Shown in pieces: positions 7,885-17,646 of a DNA stretch of 54,737 nucleotides (the stretch's first letter is position 1; the number at the start of each line of letters is the position of its first letter). A program made the translations under genes and the position numbers. The DNA is taken from the NCBI RefSeq assembly GCF_000242435.1, contig NZ_JH591187.1:315938-370674 (forward strand), written 5' to 3'. The stretch comes from Dialister succinatiphilus YIT 11850. Its GTDB lineage: Bacteria; Bacillota; Negativicutes; Veillonellales; Dialisteraceae. The notes under the pieces were generated by a model. It worked only from the letters and a program-made list of their open reading frames with translations, was not told the origin of the DNA and made no database searches.

Positions 7885-8856
7885 ATGACTATCCTAATCA
7901 CTGGCGGCGCCGGATTTATTGGATCCAATTTTATCTTTTACATGATGAGGAAGTATCCGGACTATCGCATCGTCTGTCTGGATAAGCTGACTTATGCGGG
8001 AAATCTGTCTACTCTGGCACCTGTGATGGATAAGCCGAATTTCCGCTTTGTGAAGATGGATATCTGCGACAGGGATGCCGTATATGGCCTCTTTGAAGAG
8101 GAGCATCCGGATGTGGTGGTGAATTTCGCGGCAGAATCCCATGTGGACCGGTCCATTCTGAATCCGGAAATTTTCCTGGAGACGAATATCATCGGTACTT
8201 CTGTCCTCATGGATGCCTGCAGGAAGTATGGCATCGGCCGCTACCACCAGGTATCCACCGACGAGGTATATGGGGATCTGCCCTTGGACAGACCGGATCT
8301 TTTCTTTACGGAAAAGACACCCCTTCATACCAGCTCTCCCTACAGCAGCTCCAAGGCAGGAGCGGATCTTCTGGTGGGCGCCTACCATCGTACCTACGGC
8401 CTGCCGGCTACCATTTCCCGCTGCAGCAATAACTACGGACCTTACCAGTTCCCGGAAAAGCTGATACCTCTCATGATGATGAACGCCCTGAAAGATAAAC
8501 CCCTTCCGGTGTATGGGGATGGGAAAAACGTAAGGGACTGGCTCTATGTGGAGGACCACTGCAAGGCCATCGACCTGATCATCCATAAAGGCACCGTAGG
8601 GGAGGTCTACAATATCGGCGGCCATAATGAAATGGCAAACATCGACATTGTGAGGCTTATCCTCAAAGAACTGGGAAAACCGGAAAGTCTTATCACCTAT
8701 GTGACGGATAGAAAAGGACATGACCGGAGATATGCCATTGACCCCGCAAAGATCCATAAAGAACTGGGATGGCTTCCGGAAACGAAATTTGCTGATGGCA
8801 TCAAGAAGACTATCCGCTGGTACCTGGATCATAAGGAATGGTGGATGGGAAGATGA
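7885..8856 (+). CDS. rmlB: dTDP-glucose 4,6-dehydratase
   Basis: Product of 323 residues. ATG 7885 is chosen over an in-frame ATG nine codons earlier because AAGGAG lies 8 bases ahead and the protein then begins [13 protein letters not shown], as the family does. NAD-binding GGAGFIG at residues 7-13, catalytic STDEVYGD (Asp126, Glu127) and YSSSK (Tyr153, Lys157) mark an extended short-chain dehydratase. The enzyme converts dTDP-glucose to the 4-keto-6-deoxy sugar, an early step to dTDP-rhamnose or other deoxysugars for surface polysaccharide. The partner genes rmlA, rmlC and rmlD are not in this window; rmlB stands alone between an accessory segment and a repeat-rich gap. Confidence 0.93.
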   Translation: MTILITGGAGFIGSNFIFYMMRKYPDYRIVCLDKLTYAGNLSTLAPVMDKPNFRFVKMDICDRDAVYGLFEEEHPDVVVNFAAESHVDRSILNPEIFLETNIIGTSVLMDACRKYGIGRYHQVSTDEVYGDLPLDRPDLFFTEKTPLHTSSPYSSSKAGADLLVGAYHRTYGLPATISRCSNNYGPYQFPEKLIPLMMMNALKDKPLPVYGDGKNVRDWLYVEDHCKAIDLIIHKGTVGEVYNIGGHNEMANIDIVRLILKELGKPESLITYVTDRKGHDRRYAIDPAKIHKELGWLPETKFADGIKKTIRWYLDHKEWWMGR

Positions 8857-9570
8857 GATTTGAGGAGGGCAGAGGGAAAGGTTGACGGCCCTTCGGGCCG
8901 AGGGGTTTTATAAGCCGCCTGCGGCGGTCACGTCAGCATAGAGTATCTATTCTCTCCGCTTACCTCGTACACCCTTTCCCGCTACGCGGGACTTCCCCTC
9001 AAGGGGAAACGAGAGCGTTACGGGATTGGCTTTCTTTGTCATGTGCCTTGATAGGCGGTCTGCTGACTGGCTCACTGCGTTCGCCACCCCCTATCCGGCT
9101 ATGCAGGGGGCGGAATAGGCTTTACTATGCTTTCCTGCAGAGACATTGTCCCATTGCTAAACATCCATAGTCCCACCACGGAGTGGTGTCAAGGGGACGC
9201 AAGAACGTTATGTGCTTTACTGTGAGGCCATTGAAGCAAGTGGCATGGCGGTGGGAGATTTCTCGGCTTCGCTCGAAATGACGGGGAGGGGAGGTCTCGG
9301 CTAACGGCTGACGACTGTTGGCTTCCGGCGTGCCTTCGGCAATCCCCCCTCGCCACTGCGTGGCCCTCTCCCCCCTGACAAGCAGTGGGGCGCAAGAGAG
9401 TATATAGGCGCTCGCCACCCGGTCTCGTTCGGGGTGGGCAGGTCAAATGGAGTGAGGGCTTTTGCCAACTCAAAACGTGAATTCCCCTTTGAAGTGGATA
9501 AGGGGCTGTCGCCCTTTGAGCGAAAGCAGATACAATCTTCGCCGGCAGGCGGCTATGTCCCTTGCCCGCA
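8857..9570. repeat. Repeat-rich intergenic region with GC palindromes
   Basis: About 700 bases without a credible gene. It opens with TTGAC-GGCCC-TTC-GGGCC-GAGGGGTT (8882-8909), a member of the TTGAC-hairpin-GAGGGTT family also seen at 17162, 17222, about 17500 (inverted) and 34745 (inverted). Further short palindromes such as GCCGCCTGCGGC follow. Open frames here are accidental. Confidence 0.6.
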
Positions 9571-9598
9571 AAAAAAGACCGCCGGAGCGGTCTTTTTT
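9571..9598. terminator. Bidirectional terminator next to exonuclease III
   Basis: AAAAAAGACCGC (9571-9582), loop CGGA, GCGGTCTTTTTT (9587-9598): perfect 12-bp stem with A and T tracts on both sides. It lies four bases past the stop of the minus-strand exonuclease gene. Confidence 0.9.
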
Positions 9599-9602
9599 CA
9601 TA

Positions 9603-10367
9603 TCAGCATTCCAGGTCCAGTTCCACCGGGCAGTGGTCGCTGCCCAGGATATCGGAGTGGATGGAGGCGCCTTTGATGTGGTCTTTCCATACGCTGGAGA
9701 CGAGGAAGTAGTCGATTCTCCATCCCACGTTTCTTTCTCTGGCTTTGGCAAAGTAGCTCCACCAGGAGTAGGCGTCTTTTTCATCGGGATGGAGGTGACG
9801 GAAGGAGTCGGTGAAGCCGGCGGCAAGGAGGTCTGTCATACGGCCTCTTTCTTCATCGGTGAAGCCGGCATTTTTATGGTTGGAGGCGGGGTTGGCGATA
9901 TCGATGTCTTCGTGGGCCACGTTCAGGTCGCCGCAGAGGATCACCGGCTTTTCGGCGGCCAGTTTTGTCATGTATTCTTTCATAGCTTTTTCCCAGGTCA
10001 TGCGGTAGGAAAGGCGCGCCAGTCCCCGCTGGCTGTTGGGGGTATAGCAGCAGAGAAGGTAGTGGCTTCCGAAGTCGGCGGTAATGAGCCGCCCTTCCTG
10101 GTCGTGTTCTTCTATACCCAGGCCGTAGGTGACGGAGAGGGGCTCTTCTTTTGTGAAGATGGCGGTACCGCTGTATCCTTTCTTTACGGCGCTGTTCCAG
10201 TACTGGTGATATCCCGGCAGTTCCAGCTCGATCTGATGGGGCTGCAGTTTGGTTTCCTGCAGGCAGAAGCAGTCTGCATCAAGGGCATTGAAAGCGTCCA
10301 TAAAGCCTTTTTTTATGCAGGCCCGAAGTCCGTTTACGTTCCAGGAAATATATTTCAATGTTTTCAT
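9603..10367 (-). CDS. xthA: Exodeoxyribonuclease III / AP endonuclease
   Basis: Product of 254 residues, the usual family length, starting MKTLKYISWNVNGLRA; AAGGAG precedes this ATG. The frame is open further upstream but that stretch is low-complexity repeat. Endonuclease/exonuclease/phosphatase fold: Asn10 and Glu38 (LQETK) bind metal, CGDLNVAHEDID holds the central Asp/Asn pair, and GSDHCPV carries the catalytic His near the C-terminus. It incises DNA at abasic sites and trims 3' ends in base-excision repair. It is monocistronic, with its own terminator downstream. Confidence 0.95.
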   Translation of the reverse strand: MKTLKYISWNVNGLRACIKKGFMDAFNALDADCFCLQETKLQPHQIELELPGYHQYWNSAVKKGYSGTAIFTKEEPLSVTYGLGIEEHDQEGRLITADFGSHYLLCCYTPNSQRGLARLSYRMTWEKAMKEYMTKLAAEKPVILCGDLNVAHEDIDIANPASNHKNAGFTDEERGRMTDLLAAGFTDSFRHLHPDEKDAYSWWSYFAKARERNVGWRIDYFLVSSVWKDHIKGASIHSDILGSDHCPVELDLEC

Positions 10368-10429
10368 GGGAGTCTCCTTATTTAAATAGTTAGATATACT
10401 GTATCTATTATACAGGGGAGAGGAGAATT

Positions 10430-10515
10430 TGAAAAGGTGGGAATGGGGAATGGGGAATCGAGATCGGGATCGGGGTCGGGATTGGGATCGGGAATCGGGA
10501 GCCGTCGGCGGGCAG
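10430..10515 (+). repeat. Degenerate G-rich repeat array 1
   Basis: Tandem degenerate units such as GGGAATGGGGA, GAGATCGGGATCGGGG and GGGAATCGGGAGCCGTC. The same units recur at 12360-12560 and 27815-28030. G-rich on the plus strand, upstream of a minus-strand gene. Confidence 0.8.
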
Positions 10516-10557
10516 CAGGCTGCCATTTGGTCAATTTCCGTGAAAATGAATGTATAC

Positions 10558-10604
10558 AAAAGGAGCTGTGAAAAAATAGTCATCATTTTTTCACAGCCCC
10601 TTTT
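10558..10604. terminator. Long-stem terminator, GGCTGTGAAAAAATG family
   Basis: Stem of about 20 bp with one A-C mismatch, GCTGTGAAAAAAT (10565-10577) pairing with ATTTTTTCACAGC (10585-10597), flanked by A and T tracts. It terminates the UPF0210 gene on the minus strand. Near-identical hairpins occur at 19589, 25713, 47352 and 54355. Confidence 0.85.
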
Positions 10605-10618
10605 TTCACCATATTCTA

Positions 10619-11977
10619 TCAGTTGGTGAGGGATCTCATGGGGGCGGGAATCTTTCCGCCGCGGTTGATGAATTCGTCGGCCCGGAATTTGTTGATTTCC
10701 AGGACAGGGGCATAGCCCATGAGGCCGCCGAACTGAACCATGTCGCCCGGTTTCTTTCCCGGTACGGGAATGAGGCGGGTGGCAGTAGTTTTGTTATTGA
10801 TCATGCCGATGGCTGCTTCGTCAGCCAGGATGGCGGAGATGGTGGAAGCCGGGGTGTCGCCGGGAATGGCAATCATGTCAAGGCCTACAGAGCAGACACA
10901 GGTCATGGCTTCCAGTTTTTCCAGGCAGAGGCTGCCTTTTTCTACGGCCTGAATCATACCCAGGTCTTCGCTTACCGGAATGAAGGCGCCGGAGAGGCCG
11001 CCTACGCTGGAGGAAGCCATGAGGCCGCCTTTTTTCACAGCATCATTCAGGAGGGCCAGGGCGGCTGTAGTTCCCGGGCCGCCGCAGCTTTCAAGGCCCA
11101 TTTCTTCCAGTACCTGGGCCACGCTGTCGCCTACGGCGGAGGTGGGAGCCAGGGAAAGGTCGATAATGCCGAAGGGAGCATGGAGTCTTTCGGTGGCAGC
11201 TTCGGCTACCATCTGTCCCAGACGGGTAATCATGAAGGCGGTGTTTTTAATGGTGCGGGCTACCACGTTCAGGGGAGCGCCTTTCACGTCTTCCAGGGCT
11301 CTCTTTACCACGCCGGGGCCGGAAACGCCTACATGGATGGCGGTGTCCCCCTGGGTGACGCCATGGAAAGCACCGGCCATGAAGGGGTTATCTTCCACAG
11401 CGTTGCAGAATTCCACCAGCTTGGTGCAGCCATAGGCGTCCTGGTTTTTGGTGAGTTCTGCTGTTTCTTTCACCACTTCTCCCATGCGTTTGACTGCATC
11501 CATATTGATGCCGGCTTTGGTGGAGCCTACGGCTACAGAGCTGCAGATGCTCTTTGTGGAAGCCAGGGCTTCAGGAATGGAGTCAATGAGGATTTTATCG
11601 GCCGAAGTCATACCCCTGTCTACCAGGGCGGAGAAGCCGCCCAGAATGTCAACGCCTACTTCATCGGCTGCTTTCTGCAGGGTCTTTGCAATGGACACAT
11701 AGCTTTTGGCCGGAATGCCGCCGGCAATGAGGGAAACAGGGGTAACGGAAATACGGCGGTTGATAATAGGCACGCCGTATTCTCTGGAAATATCATGGCT
11801 CACTTCCGTCAGATGTTCGGCTTTGGTGCAGATGGTGTCGTAAATCTTGCGATTCAGGGTCTTTTCATCATCGGAAACGCAGCCTAAAAGGGAAATGCCC
11901 ATGGTAATGGTGCGCACGTCCAGTTTGTTCTGGTCAAACATGCGCTCAGTGGCCAGGATTTCTTCAATATCGAGCAT
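10619..11977 (-). CDS. UPF0210 (DUF711) family protein
   Basis: Product of 452 residues, full length for UPF0210, starting [20 protein letters not shown]. Family features are a TMGISLLGC-type N-terminus, the RRISVTPVS segment, and Gly-rich loops ([29 protein letters not shown]). The biochemical activity of the family is not established. It is normally encoded next to the small ACT-domain protein UPF0237, as here: that gene lies 11 bases upstream on the same strand, so the two form an operon. Cytoplasmic, without membrane segments. Confidence 0.9.
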   Translation of the reverse strand: MLDIEEILATERMFDQNKLDVRTITMGISLLGCVSDDEKTLNRKIYDTICTKAEHLTEVSHDISREYGVPIINRRISVTPVSLIAGGIPAKSYVSIAKTLQKAADEVGVDILGGFSALVDRGMTSADKILIDSIPEALASTKSICSSVAVGSTKAGINMDAVKRMGEVVKETAELTKNQDAYGCTKLVEFCNAVEDNPFMAGAFHGVTQGDTAIHVGVSGPGVVKRALEDVKGAPLNVVARTIKNTAFMITRLGQMVAEAATERLHAPFGIIDLSLAPTSAVGDSVAQVLEEMGLESCGGPGTTAALALLNDAVKKGGLMASSSVGGLSGAFIPVSEDLGMIQAVEKGSLCLEKLEAMTCVCSVGLDMIAIPGDTPASTISAILADEAAIGMINNKTTATRLIPVPGKKPGDMVQFGGLMGYAPVLEINKFRADEFINRGGKIPAPMRSLTN

Positions 11978-11988
11978 GGCTCCCCCTT

Positions 11989-12261
11989 TCAGATACGGTG
12001 CATGGCATAGAAAATATCAGCCAGCTGGGCCCGTACATCGACGCCCAGTTCTTTTCCCAGGGCGCCCAGTTCATCCTGGACTTCCTTTAAGGAACCTTTG
12101 GCCTTTTCCATGTCGCAAATCAGGACCATATCAAAAATATCGCCAAGAATGGTTTGGGAAATGTCGAGAATATTAATATTTTCCTTTGCCAAAGCTGCCG
12201 CAACACCGGCAACAATGCCTACACGGTCAGCACCGATTACAGTGACTACGATTTTTTTCAT
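11989..12261 (-). CDS. ACT-domain protein UPF0237
   Basis: Product of 90 residues from [19 protein letters not shown]; the ATG at 12261 has AAGGAG upstream and is preferred over an earlier in-frame codon. The protein is essentially one ACT domain (beta-alpha-beta-beta-alpha-beta), with the ligand-binding turn [15 protein letters not shown] domains bind amino acids or other small ligands, so this is a likely sensor for the adjacent UPF0210 protein. First gene of the two-gene operon. Confidence 0.9.
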   Translation of the reverse strand: MKKIVVTVIGADRVGIVAGVAAALAKENINILDISQTILGDIFDMVLICDMEKAKGSLKEVQDELGALGKELGVDVRAQLADIFYAMHRI

Positions 12262-12359
12262 ACATCTGCTCCTTCCGTATTTCATTCCATAGAAATCAGA
12301 CGCTGCAGCCCATTTTCCTGAAAGTATCCTTCTGCAGAATGTCTTTTCTCATTATAGCA

Positions 12360-12561
12360 TATATGGGGAGGGGGATGGGGAATCGGGACTGGGGACTGGG
12401 ATCGGGATCGGGATCGGGATTGGGAGCGGATAGCGGATAGCCGAGACTGGGGGCTGGGGAATGGGGAATCGAGACTGGGGAATGGGGATCGGAAGCCGGG
12501 AGCCGAAAGCCGTCATCCGATAGCCGATAGCCTAGACTGGGGACTCGAGAATCGGGAGCCG
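12360..12561 (+). repeat. Degenerate G-rich repeat array 2
   Basis: Two hundred bases made of GGGGACTGGGGA/ATCGGGATCGGG units followed by AGCCGATAGC units. The plus strand has many runs of three or more G separated by 1-6 bases near 12366-12422, a pattern compatible with a G-quadruplex. The array runs right up to the stop codon of the minus-strand MATE gene. Confidence 0.8.
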
Positions 12562-13917
12562 TCAGCGGCTCTTTCTGCAGCCGGGCTGCCGCCTGACATA
12601 TTTTTTATAAAGGAACACACAGATAATGACAGACAGAAGGGATCCTGCCGGTGCAGCCATGCCCATGGGGTAAAGGGGGGATGGGAAGAGGAGGGCGGCG
12701 GCATAGGTGCCGGGGATGCGGATAGTGAAGATGGAAATCACATTGTGGATGAAGGAGAAGGCCGCTTTCCGGCAGGCTGCAAAATAGCCGGAGAAGCAGA
12801 AGTGGATGCCGGCAATGGCGCAGTCTGCCACATAGGATTGGAAGTAGTCGTTCCCCATGGCAATGACGGCGGTTTCTCCCGGTACGAAGAGGGCTACGAT
12901 TTCAGGGGCTTTGAAATGGATGAGGAGGATACAGAGAAGGCCGAAAGCGACACAGACGGTAATGCCATAGCGGAGGGCCTGTCTGCTTCTTTCTGTCAGA
13001 CCGGCGCCCAGGTTCTGGGCGGCCGTAGCCGATACAGTGGACATCATGGCAGAGGGTACCAGGAAGAGGAAACTGATGATCTTTTCTACGATGCCAACAG
13101 CCGCTGCGGCTTCCACGCCGCGGCTGTTGGCGATGGCGGTGATAATGAGGAAGGATACCTGAATGAGGCCGTCCTGGCAGGAAATGGGAACGCCGATGGA
13201 AAGGATGCGGCGGGTCCATTTTTTTCCGGGAAGAAAGGAGCGGCGGTTCAGGGAAAGGGGGGCCAGCTTCCGATAGAGGTAGACGAAGGAAAGGACCACG
13301 CTCACCACTTCACTGGCAAAGGTGCCCCAGGCAGCGCCGGCGGCGCTCATGTGGAAGGAGCCGATGAGAAGGTAGTCCAGAAAGATATTGACTATGCCGG
13401 AAATGGCAATGAAGGTCATAGGGGCTTTTGTGTTTCCCATGCCCCTGAAAAAGCCGCTCACTGTGTTATACAGTACAATGAGGGGCACTCCGGCAAAGCA
13501 GATGGTCAGGTAGGCTCGGGTATCTTCCAGCGCTTCCGGCGGTGTCTGCAGCAGCTCCAGAATGAAGGGCATGGAGAGGAAGAGAAGTCCAGTGAATACA
13601 AGGGAGAAGGGGATGAAAAGGGCAGCGGCGCTTCCCATGAGGCGGAACGCTTCTTTTTCATCTTTCGCGCCCAGGGCCCGGGCGATGGAAACGGCGCTGC
13701 CGATGGTGAGGCCTGCAATCATGACGATGATCATGTGCATGACCTGGCTGCCGATGGATACGCCGGTAACGGGGGCGGCGCCATAGTACTGGCCGGTAAT
13801 GAAAAGATCCGCCATGCCGTAGAAGGTCTGGAGGAAGCAGGCTGCCAGATAGGGAATGGCAAAGCGCATCATTTTGGGAAAAAGGGGTCCCCGGGTCAGA
13901 TCATTTTGAAGTATCAT
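12562..13917 (-). CDS. MATE-family multidrug/Na+ exporter
   Basis: Product of 451 residues with about twelve hydrophobic helices, typical MATE length. The N-terminus LTRGPLFPKMMRFAIPYLAA and the following YGMADLFITGQYYGAAPVTGVSIGSQ segment are characteristic, and the second half repeats the fold (residues 230-440). These inner-membrane antiporters expel drugs or metabolites using Na+ or H+. A LysR regulator lies immediately upstream on the same strand, separated by a hairpin, and may control it. The stop codon lies at the edge of repeat array 2, so the last residues (QPGCRKSR) may have been altered by repeat insertion. Confidence 0.9.
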   Translation of the reverse strand: MILQNDLTRGPLFPKMMRFAIPYLAACFLQTFYGMADLFITGQYYGAAPVTGVSIGSQVMHMIIVMIAGLTIGSAVSIARALGAKDEKEAFRLMGSAAALFIPFSLVFTGLLFLSMPFILELLQTPPEALEDTRAYLTICFAGVPLIVLYNTVSGFFRGMGNTKAPMTFIAISGIVNIFLDYLLIGSFHMSAAGAAWGTFASEVVSVVLSFVYLYRKLAPLSLNRRSFLPGKKWTRRILSIGVPISCQDGLIQVSFLIITAIANSRGVEAAAAVGIVEKIISFLFLVPSAMMSTVSATAAQNLGAGLTERSRQALRYGITVCVAFGLLCILLIHFKAPEIVALFVPGETAVIAMGNDYFQSYVADCAIAGIHFCFSGYFAACRKAAFSFIHNVISIFTIRIPGTYAAALLFPSPLYPMGMAAPAGSLLSVIICVFLYKKYVRRQPGCRKSR

Positions 13918-13931
13918 GGTGATTTCCTTAT

Positions 13932-13978
13932 AAAAAAAGACAGAATATTCTTATTTCAAAAGAATATCATGTCTTTTT
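13932..13978 (-). terminator. Hairpin between the LysR gene and the MATE gene
   Basis: AAAAAGACA and ATATTCTT (13937-13955) pair with AAGAATAT and TGTCTTTTT (13961-13978) around a short loop, with a 2-nt internal mismatch. It lies past the LysR stop and before the MATE start, so it may end the regulator transcript or limit read-through. Confidence 0.65.
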
Positions 13979-14008
13979 CAGAAAGTAAAAAGAAGAAAAA
14001 TCGTCGAT

Positions 14009-14857
14009 TCAGCACTTTTTTTCATGGAAATAGGAAATGAAGCGGCGAAGGGAAGGGGATACGTGGGATGGCCTGTATACCAGACAGGTCCATTCTTCAA
14101 AGCAGGGAGGCAGGGGGAAGGCGCAGAGATTTTCACTCTGGCCCGGCGGGAGGGGAAGAATGGAAAAGCCGCCGCCCAGGGACAGGCGGAGGAGCTGCTC
14201 CGTATAGTTTGATACCTTCTCGCTCTTTGCAAAGGAGGTGTGGTACACTTCCTCAAATTTCTTCCGGCAGCTGTCCACATAGGAAGGACTGTGAGATTTC
14301 GTCAGGAAGGAAAGGGAACCAATGAGGCGGGGGATATCTTTGTACTTTTCGCTGCTGGATACAGAGCATACCAGGCACTGGGGAACGGGCATAAGGGGAA
14401 TGGTGGCAAACCGTTTGGGAAAAGCAATGGCGTCGGGGCCTATGATTCCGTCCAGGGCCCCTTCATCAAGGGCGTTTTCCAGCTCCGGTACCGGTGCCAT
14501 ATGGTAGGACAGTCTGATTTGAGGAAAAGATTTCTGCAGGTCCGGGAGGAAATCAAGGCCCCTGTATTCCTGGGATGCAAGGCCCAGACGGCAGAGGGCT
14601 TTTGGTGCGGCAAGAGAGGAAAGAAGGGCCTCATAGTCTCCATGAATTTTTTTCATGCCTTCATAAAACTGCCGTCCTTCCTTTGTAAGAGAAAGTCTGC
14701 TCCTGGAACGAAGGAAAAGGGTGCAGCCCGTTTCCTTTTCCAGCTGGGCAATGTACTTGCTCATGGTGGTCTGGGCAATGTGGCACCGATCGGCGGCTTT
14801 TGTAAAACTTTCGGATTCTGCGGCCGCAAAGAAATAGTACAGTTTATCAATATCCAT
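14009..14857 (-). CDS. LysR-family transcriptional regulator
   Basis: Product of 282 residues starting MDIDKLYYFFAAAESESFTKAAD; a GGAGG-like site precedes it (AGGCTTC context), and the longer frame upstream is unlikely. N-terminal winged helix-turn-helix (residues about 3-60, with CHIAQTTMSKYIAQLEKETG as recognition region), then a two-lobed effector domain. LysR proteins bind a small ligand and usually control a neighbour. The MATE exporter directly downstream is the obvious candidate. The effector is not predictable from sequence. Confidence 0.88.
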   Translation of the reverse strand: MDIDKLYYFFAAAESESFTKAADRCHIAQTTMSKYIAQLEKETGCTLFLRSRSRLSLTKEGRQFYEGMKKIHGDYEALLSSLAAPKALCRLGLASQEYRGLDFLPDLQKSFPQIRLSYHMAPVPELENALDEGALDGIIGPDAIAFPKRFATIPLMPVPQCLVCSVSSSEKYKDIPRLIGSLSFLTKSHSPSYVDSCRKKFEEVYHTSFAKSEKVSNYTEQLLRLSLGGGFSILPLPPGQSENLCAFPLPPCFEEWTCLVYRPSHVSPSLRRFISYFHEKKC

Positions 14858-14991
14858 AGAAGCCTCCCAGCATGACGTTCTTATGTGCATTATATCACGG
14901 CGGGCAGCGGGAAGGGGCAGGAAAAGGAGCTGCCCGGGGATGGTCTGTGAAAATGGGTGATTTCTGGAATCTACCAATGCTTCCTGTTCTG

Positions 14992-15000
14992 TGATACAAT
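14992..15000 (+). promoter_or_regulatory. Extended -10 promoter for the EptA-like sulfatase
   Basis: TGATACAAT, an extended -10 element; no clear -35. It is 62 bases ahead of the start codon. Similar TGnTATAAT elements precede trmB, the radical-SAM gene, the MFS gene, sppA, glmS and the acyl-CoA dehydrogenase. Confidence 0.5.
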
Positions 15001-15061
15001 AAATCAGTTATGACTGTTTCATTTTGTAAAAAATTTTTATTATATAAAAGGTGTAAAATCC

Positions 15062-17158
15062 ATGAATCATACAAAGAGCGGTTCCGAAAGAGAGACTCGG
15101 AAGACGAAAGACCATATGAAAAAAGAATACCGGGAGAGCCATATTTCTTCTCCTCTGCAGAAGGAAAGTCCCGGCCACTGGAAACGGTGGTGGGTGGCTG
15201 CCACGCTGATTCCTTTCTGTCTGGCGTTCTTCCTGTCCTGGTATTTTGGCGCTCCCGGCGGATATGAACCCTTTTCCCAGGTGAAGGTATTTCTTCTCTT
15301 CCTGCAGGTGGGATTTGTGACGGCCTACTTCATCCGCCATCATTTGAAGAGAGCTGCCGTCCATCTCTGGCTGACCATTGGCTTCCTGTGGCTTTTGTCC
15401 CTTATCGTGCCTTATCTGGCGTCCCAGACGGAGGTGCTTCTGGATATGTCCGATGTGAGCGGCGAGCTTTCCACACCGCTCTACCTCTTTGTGTCCTGCC
15501 TGTCGGCGGCCTGGATTCTGCCGGGGAAGGCGCGGATGATTGCCCGCATAGCCTGCGTGGTGCTGATTATCCTTTATATCCTGGTGCAGTTTACCTACAT
15601 TGGTTATTATGTGATTACCCACTCCCTCATTTCTATTAATATGCTGCTGGCTCTGGCCCAGACGAATCTGGCGGAAACCATGGAGTATATTGAGGTGAAT
15701 ATTCCCTATGCGGAAATCGCAGCCGGTGTGGCAGCGCTTCTCATTCTGGGCTGGCTCATTTTCAAAGCAAGCCGTTTCAGCTTCAACAGGGAGCAGGTGT
15801 CCAGAAAAACCTGGTTTGGCATGCTCCTCCTTTTCTTTGTGAATGTGGGACTTTGCGCCCTTTCCATCGGCGGTACCAGGCTGGCCCATGTGTATTATGA
15901 AACCTATGAAACCCTGCACAGCTTTTCTGATTTCCAGAAAATGGTGAATGCAAGGCGTCATATGCATATTGCAGACAGGGATATCGTGCGGCAGCTGAAG
16001 GCTGCACCGGACGGGGTCTATGTGCTCGTTATCGGGGAATCCCTGACCAGGGACCATATGAATGTGTACGGTTATTCCAGAAAGACTACGCCCTTCCAGA
16101 CGGAAGCGGCAGCCGATCCGCATTATGTGTTCTTCAATCACGGCTATTCCTGCTATACCCAGACGGTGCAGGTGCTGACGGAAGCGCTGACGGAAAAGAA
16201 CCAGTACAATGATATGAATCTGGCAGAAGCCTATTCCATTATCGACCTGGCAAGGGAGGCAGGCTTTAAGACCACATGGATTTCCAACCAGTCCCGTTTC
16301 GGTGTCTGGGATACGCCGATTGGCGCCATCGGTTCGGCCTGTGATGACCAGTACTGGATCAATTCCTACGTAGGCACCGACGTGGTGACTAAGGATTATG
16401 ACACCGCCCTCATTCCCTACCTTCGGAAAGTGGATCCCAATAACCGCCGCCAGCTGATCGTGGTGCACCTCATGGGCAGCCATGTAAGCTACTGGGATCG
16501 GTATCCGTCGGAATTCTACCATTGGCCCAGGAATCCCGGAAATACTAGAAGTACTGCGGAAATCATGAATGATGAGTATGATAATTCCGTCCTTTTCAAT
16601 GATTACGTGATGGAAAATATTATGAACGAGGCTACCAACTGGCTCCACGCTGACAGTGTGCTCTATTTCTCGGACCACGGGGAACAGGTGACGGAAAGAC
16701 CGGGACACAATGCGGATCAGTTCGACTACACCATGGTCCATATTCCTTTCTGGATTTACACATCCGATGCCTACAGGGCTTCCCATCCTGTGGAAATGAA
16801 GTCCATGTTGGAAAGAAGAAATATGCCTTTCTCCAACGATATGCTCTATGATACCTTCATGGGCATCATGGGCCTCACCGCCGCTCATTACGATCCCACT
16901 GCCGACATCTTCTCTCCCCGCTTCGATAAAGATGTGACCACCCTGATGACCATGTATGGCAATGTGATGATTCGAAACGACGTGGAACAGCTTGGGAGCG
17001 ACCAGGCCTTCATGGATGAGCAGTGGAACAGGCAGATTGCAGACAGAGCCAGGGCCGATGGAAACAGGAGCTTTGACTGGGACAATTTCCACCAGATTCC
17101 TATTTCTGCCCAGCCTATGCCGGAGGTAGAAAATTCCGGTACCAGCCAGGAAGAATAA
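15062..17158 (+). CDS. Phosphoethanolamine-transferase-like sulfatase (EptA/CptA type)
   Basis: Product of 698 residues; ATG 15062 with AAAGGTG upstream. A charged 40-residue N-terminus is followed by five or so membrane helices (about 43-260), then a periplasmic alkaline-phosphatase-fold domain. Motifs: VIGESLTRDHMNVYGYSRKTTP (metal site and family signature), SCYTQT at the expected position of the nucleophilic Thr, LMGSHVSYWDRYP and YFSDHGEQV. Members transfer phosphoethanolamine to lipid A or core sugars, which lowers negative charge and can give polymyxin resistance. The exact acceptor cannot be told from sequence. The C-terminal 60 residues are hydrophilic. Monocistronic. Confidence 0.88.
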   Translation: MNHTKSGSERETRKTKDHMKKEYRESHISSPLQKESPGHWKRWWVAATLIPFCLAFFLSWYFGAPGGYEPFSQVKVFLLFLQVGFVTAYFIRHHLKRAAVHLWLTIGFLWLLSLIVPYLASQTEVLLDMSDVSGELSTPLYLFVSCLSAAWILPGKARMIARIACVVLIILYILVQFTYIGYYVITHSLISINMLLALAQTNLAETMEYIEVNIPYAEIAAGVAALLILGWLIFKASRFSFNREQVSRKTWFGMLLLFFVNVGLCALSIGGTRLAHVYYETYETLHSFSDFQKMVNARRHMHIADRDIVRQLKAAPDGVYVLVIGESLTRDHMNVYGYSRKTTPFQTEAAADPHYVFFNHGYSCYTQTVQVLTEALTEKNQYNDMNLAEAYSIIDLAREAGFKTTWISNQSRFGVWDTPIGAIGSACDDQYWINSYVGTDVVTKDYDTALIPYLRKVDPNNRRQLIVVHLMGSHVSYWDRYPSEFYHWPRNPGNTRSTAEIMNDEYDNSVLFNDYVMENIMNEATNWLHADSVLYFSDHGEQVTERPGHNADQFDYTMVHIPFWIYTSDAYRASHPVEMKSMLERRNMPFSNDMLYDTFMGIMGLTAAHYDPTADIFSPRFDKDVTTLMTMYGNVMIRNDVEQLGSDQAFMDEQWNRQIADRARADGNRSFDWDNFHQIPISAQPMPEVENSGTSQEE

Positions 17159-17586
17159 AGGGTTGACACGCCCTGCGGGCGTGAGGGCTGATGGGCCCGT
17201 CGGGCCCAAGGGGGCGTAAGTTTGACAGCCGCCTTTGGCGGCTGAGGGTTTTGGTGGCCGCTTTGCGGCAGTATATAGCCCCTTCCTTGGGAAGAGGCTC
17301 CTGCTCTTTGCCATGAGACATGGGTGACACAAATACCAGTCCAGCAACGCTGACTTTATAAATATCGCCCCCTAAAGGGGAAACGACTCACTACATTTTG
17401 CGCGTCGCTAGCGCTCCTTCAAAATGTGTTCGCTGTGCACCGACAGGGCGATACCACAACCCTCAGCAACAAAGGTGCTGTCAAACCTAAGAACCCTCCG
17501 GCCCGTCGGGCCGGTCAATCTTAAGACCCTTCTTCTTCTGAACCCGGGCCGCAAAGGCCCCTTGTGACAAATCTTTCGGGCTGTGA
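17159..17586. repeat. Cluster of TTGAC-hairpin-GAGGGTT repeats
   Basis: About 430 non-coding bases. Two direct units, TTGAC-ACGCCC-TGC-GGGCGT-GAGGGC (17162) and TTGAC-AGCCGCC-TTT-GGCGGCT-GAGGGTT (17222), are followed by unrelated sequence and one inverted unit near 17495-17530. The palindromic arms differ between units while the flanks stay the same, so pairing rather than sequence is conserved. Confidence 0.7.
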
Positions 17587-17592
17587 TACTAT
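17587..17592 (+). promoter_or_regulatory. -10 element of the trmB-ftsW operon
   Basis: TACTAT preceded by TGA (extended -10), with TGACAA at 17565-17570 as a possible -35. Its position shows that an in-frame ATG at 17593 lies at or before the transcription start, so the ATG at 17647 is the more likely start of trmB. Confidence 0.5.
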
Positions 17593-17646
17593 ATGAATAA
17601 ATCAGGATATACATTTCCTGTATTTCCCAAGGAGGATATCAAATAT

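Noticed and set aside
15008-17347. Very long open frame on the minus strand (779 codons)
   Set aside because: It is antisense to the sulfatase gene, whose motifs are unambiguous; the minus-strand product shows no family features and runs into repeat DNA.
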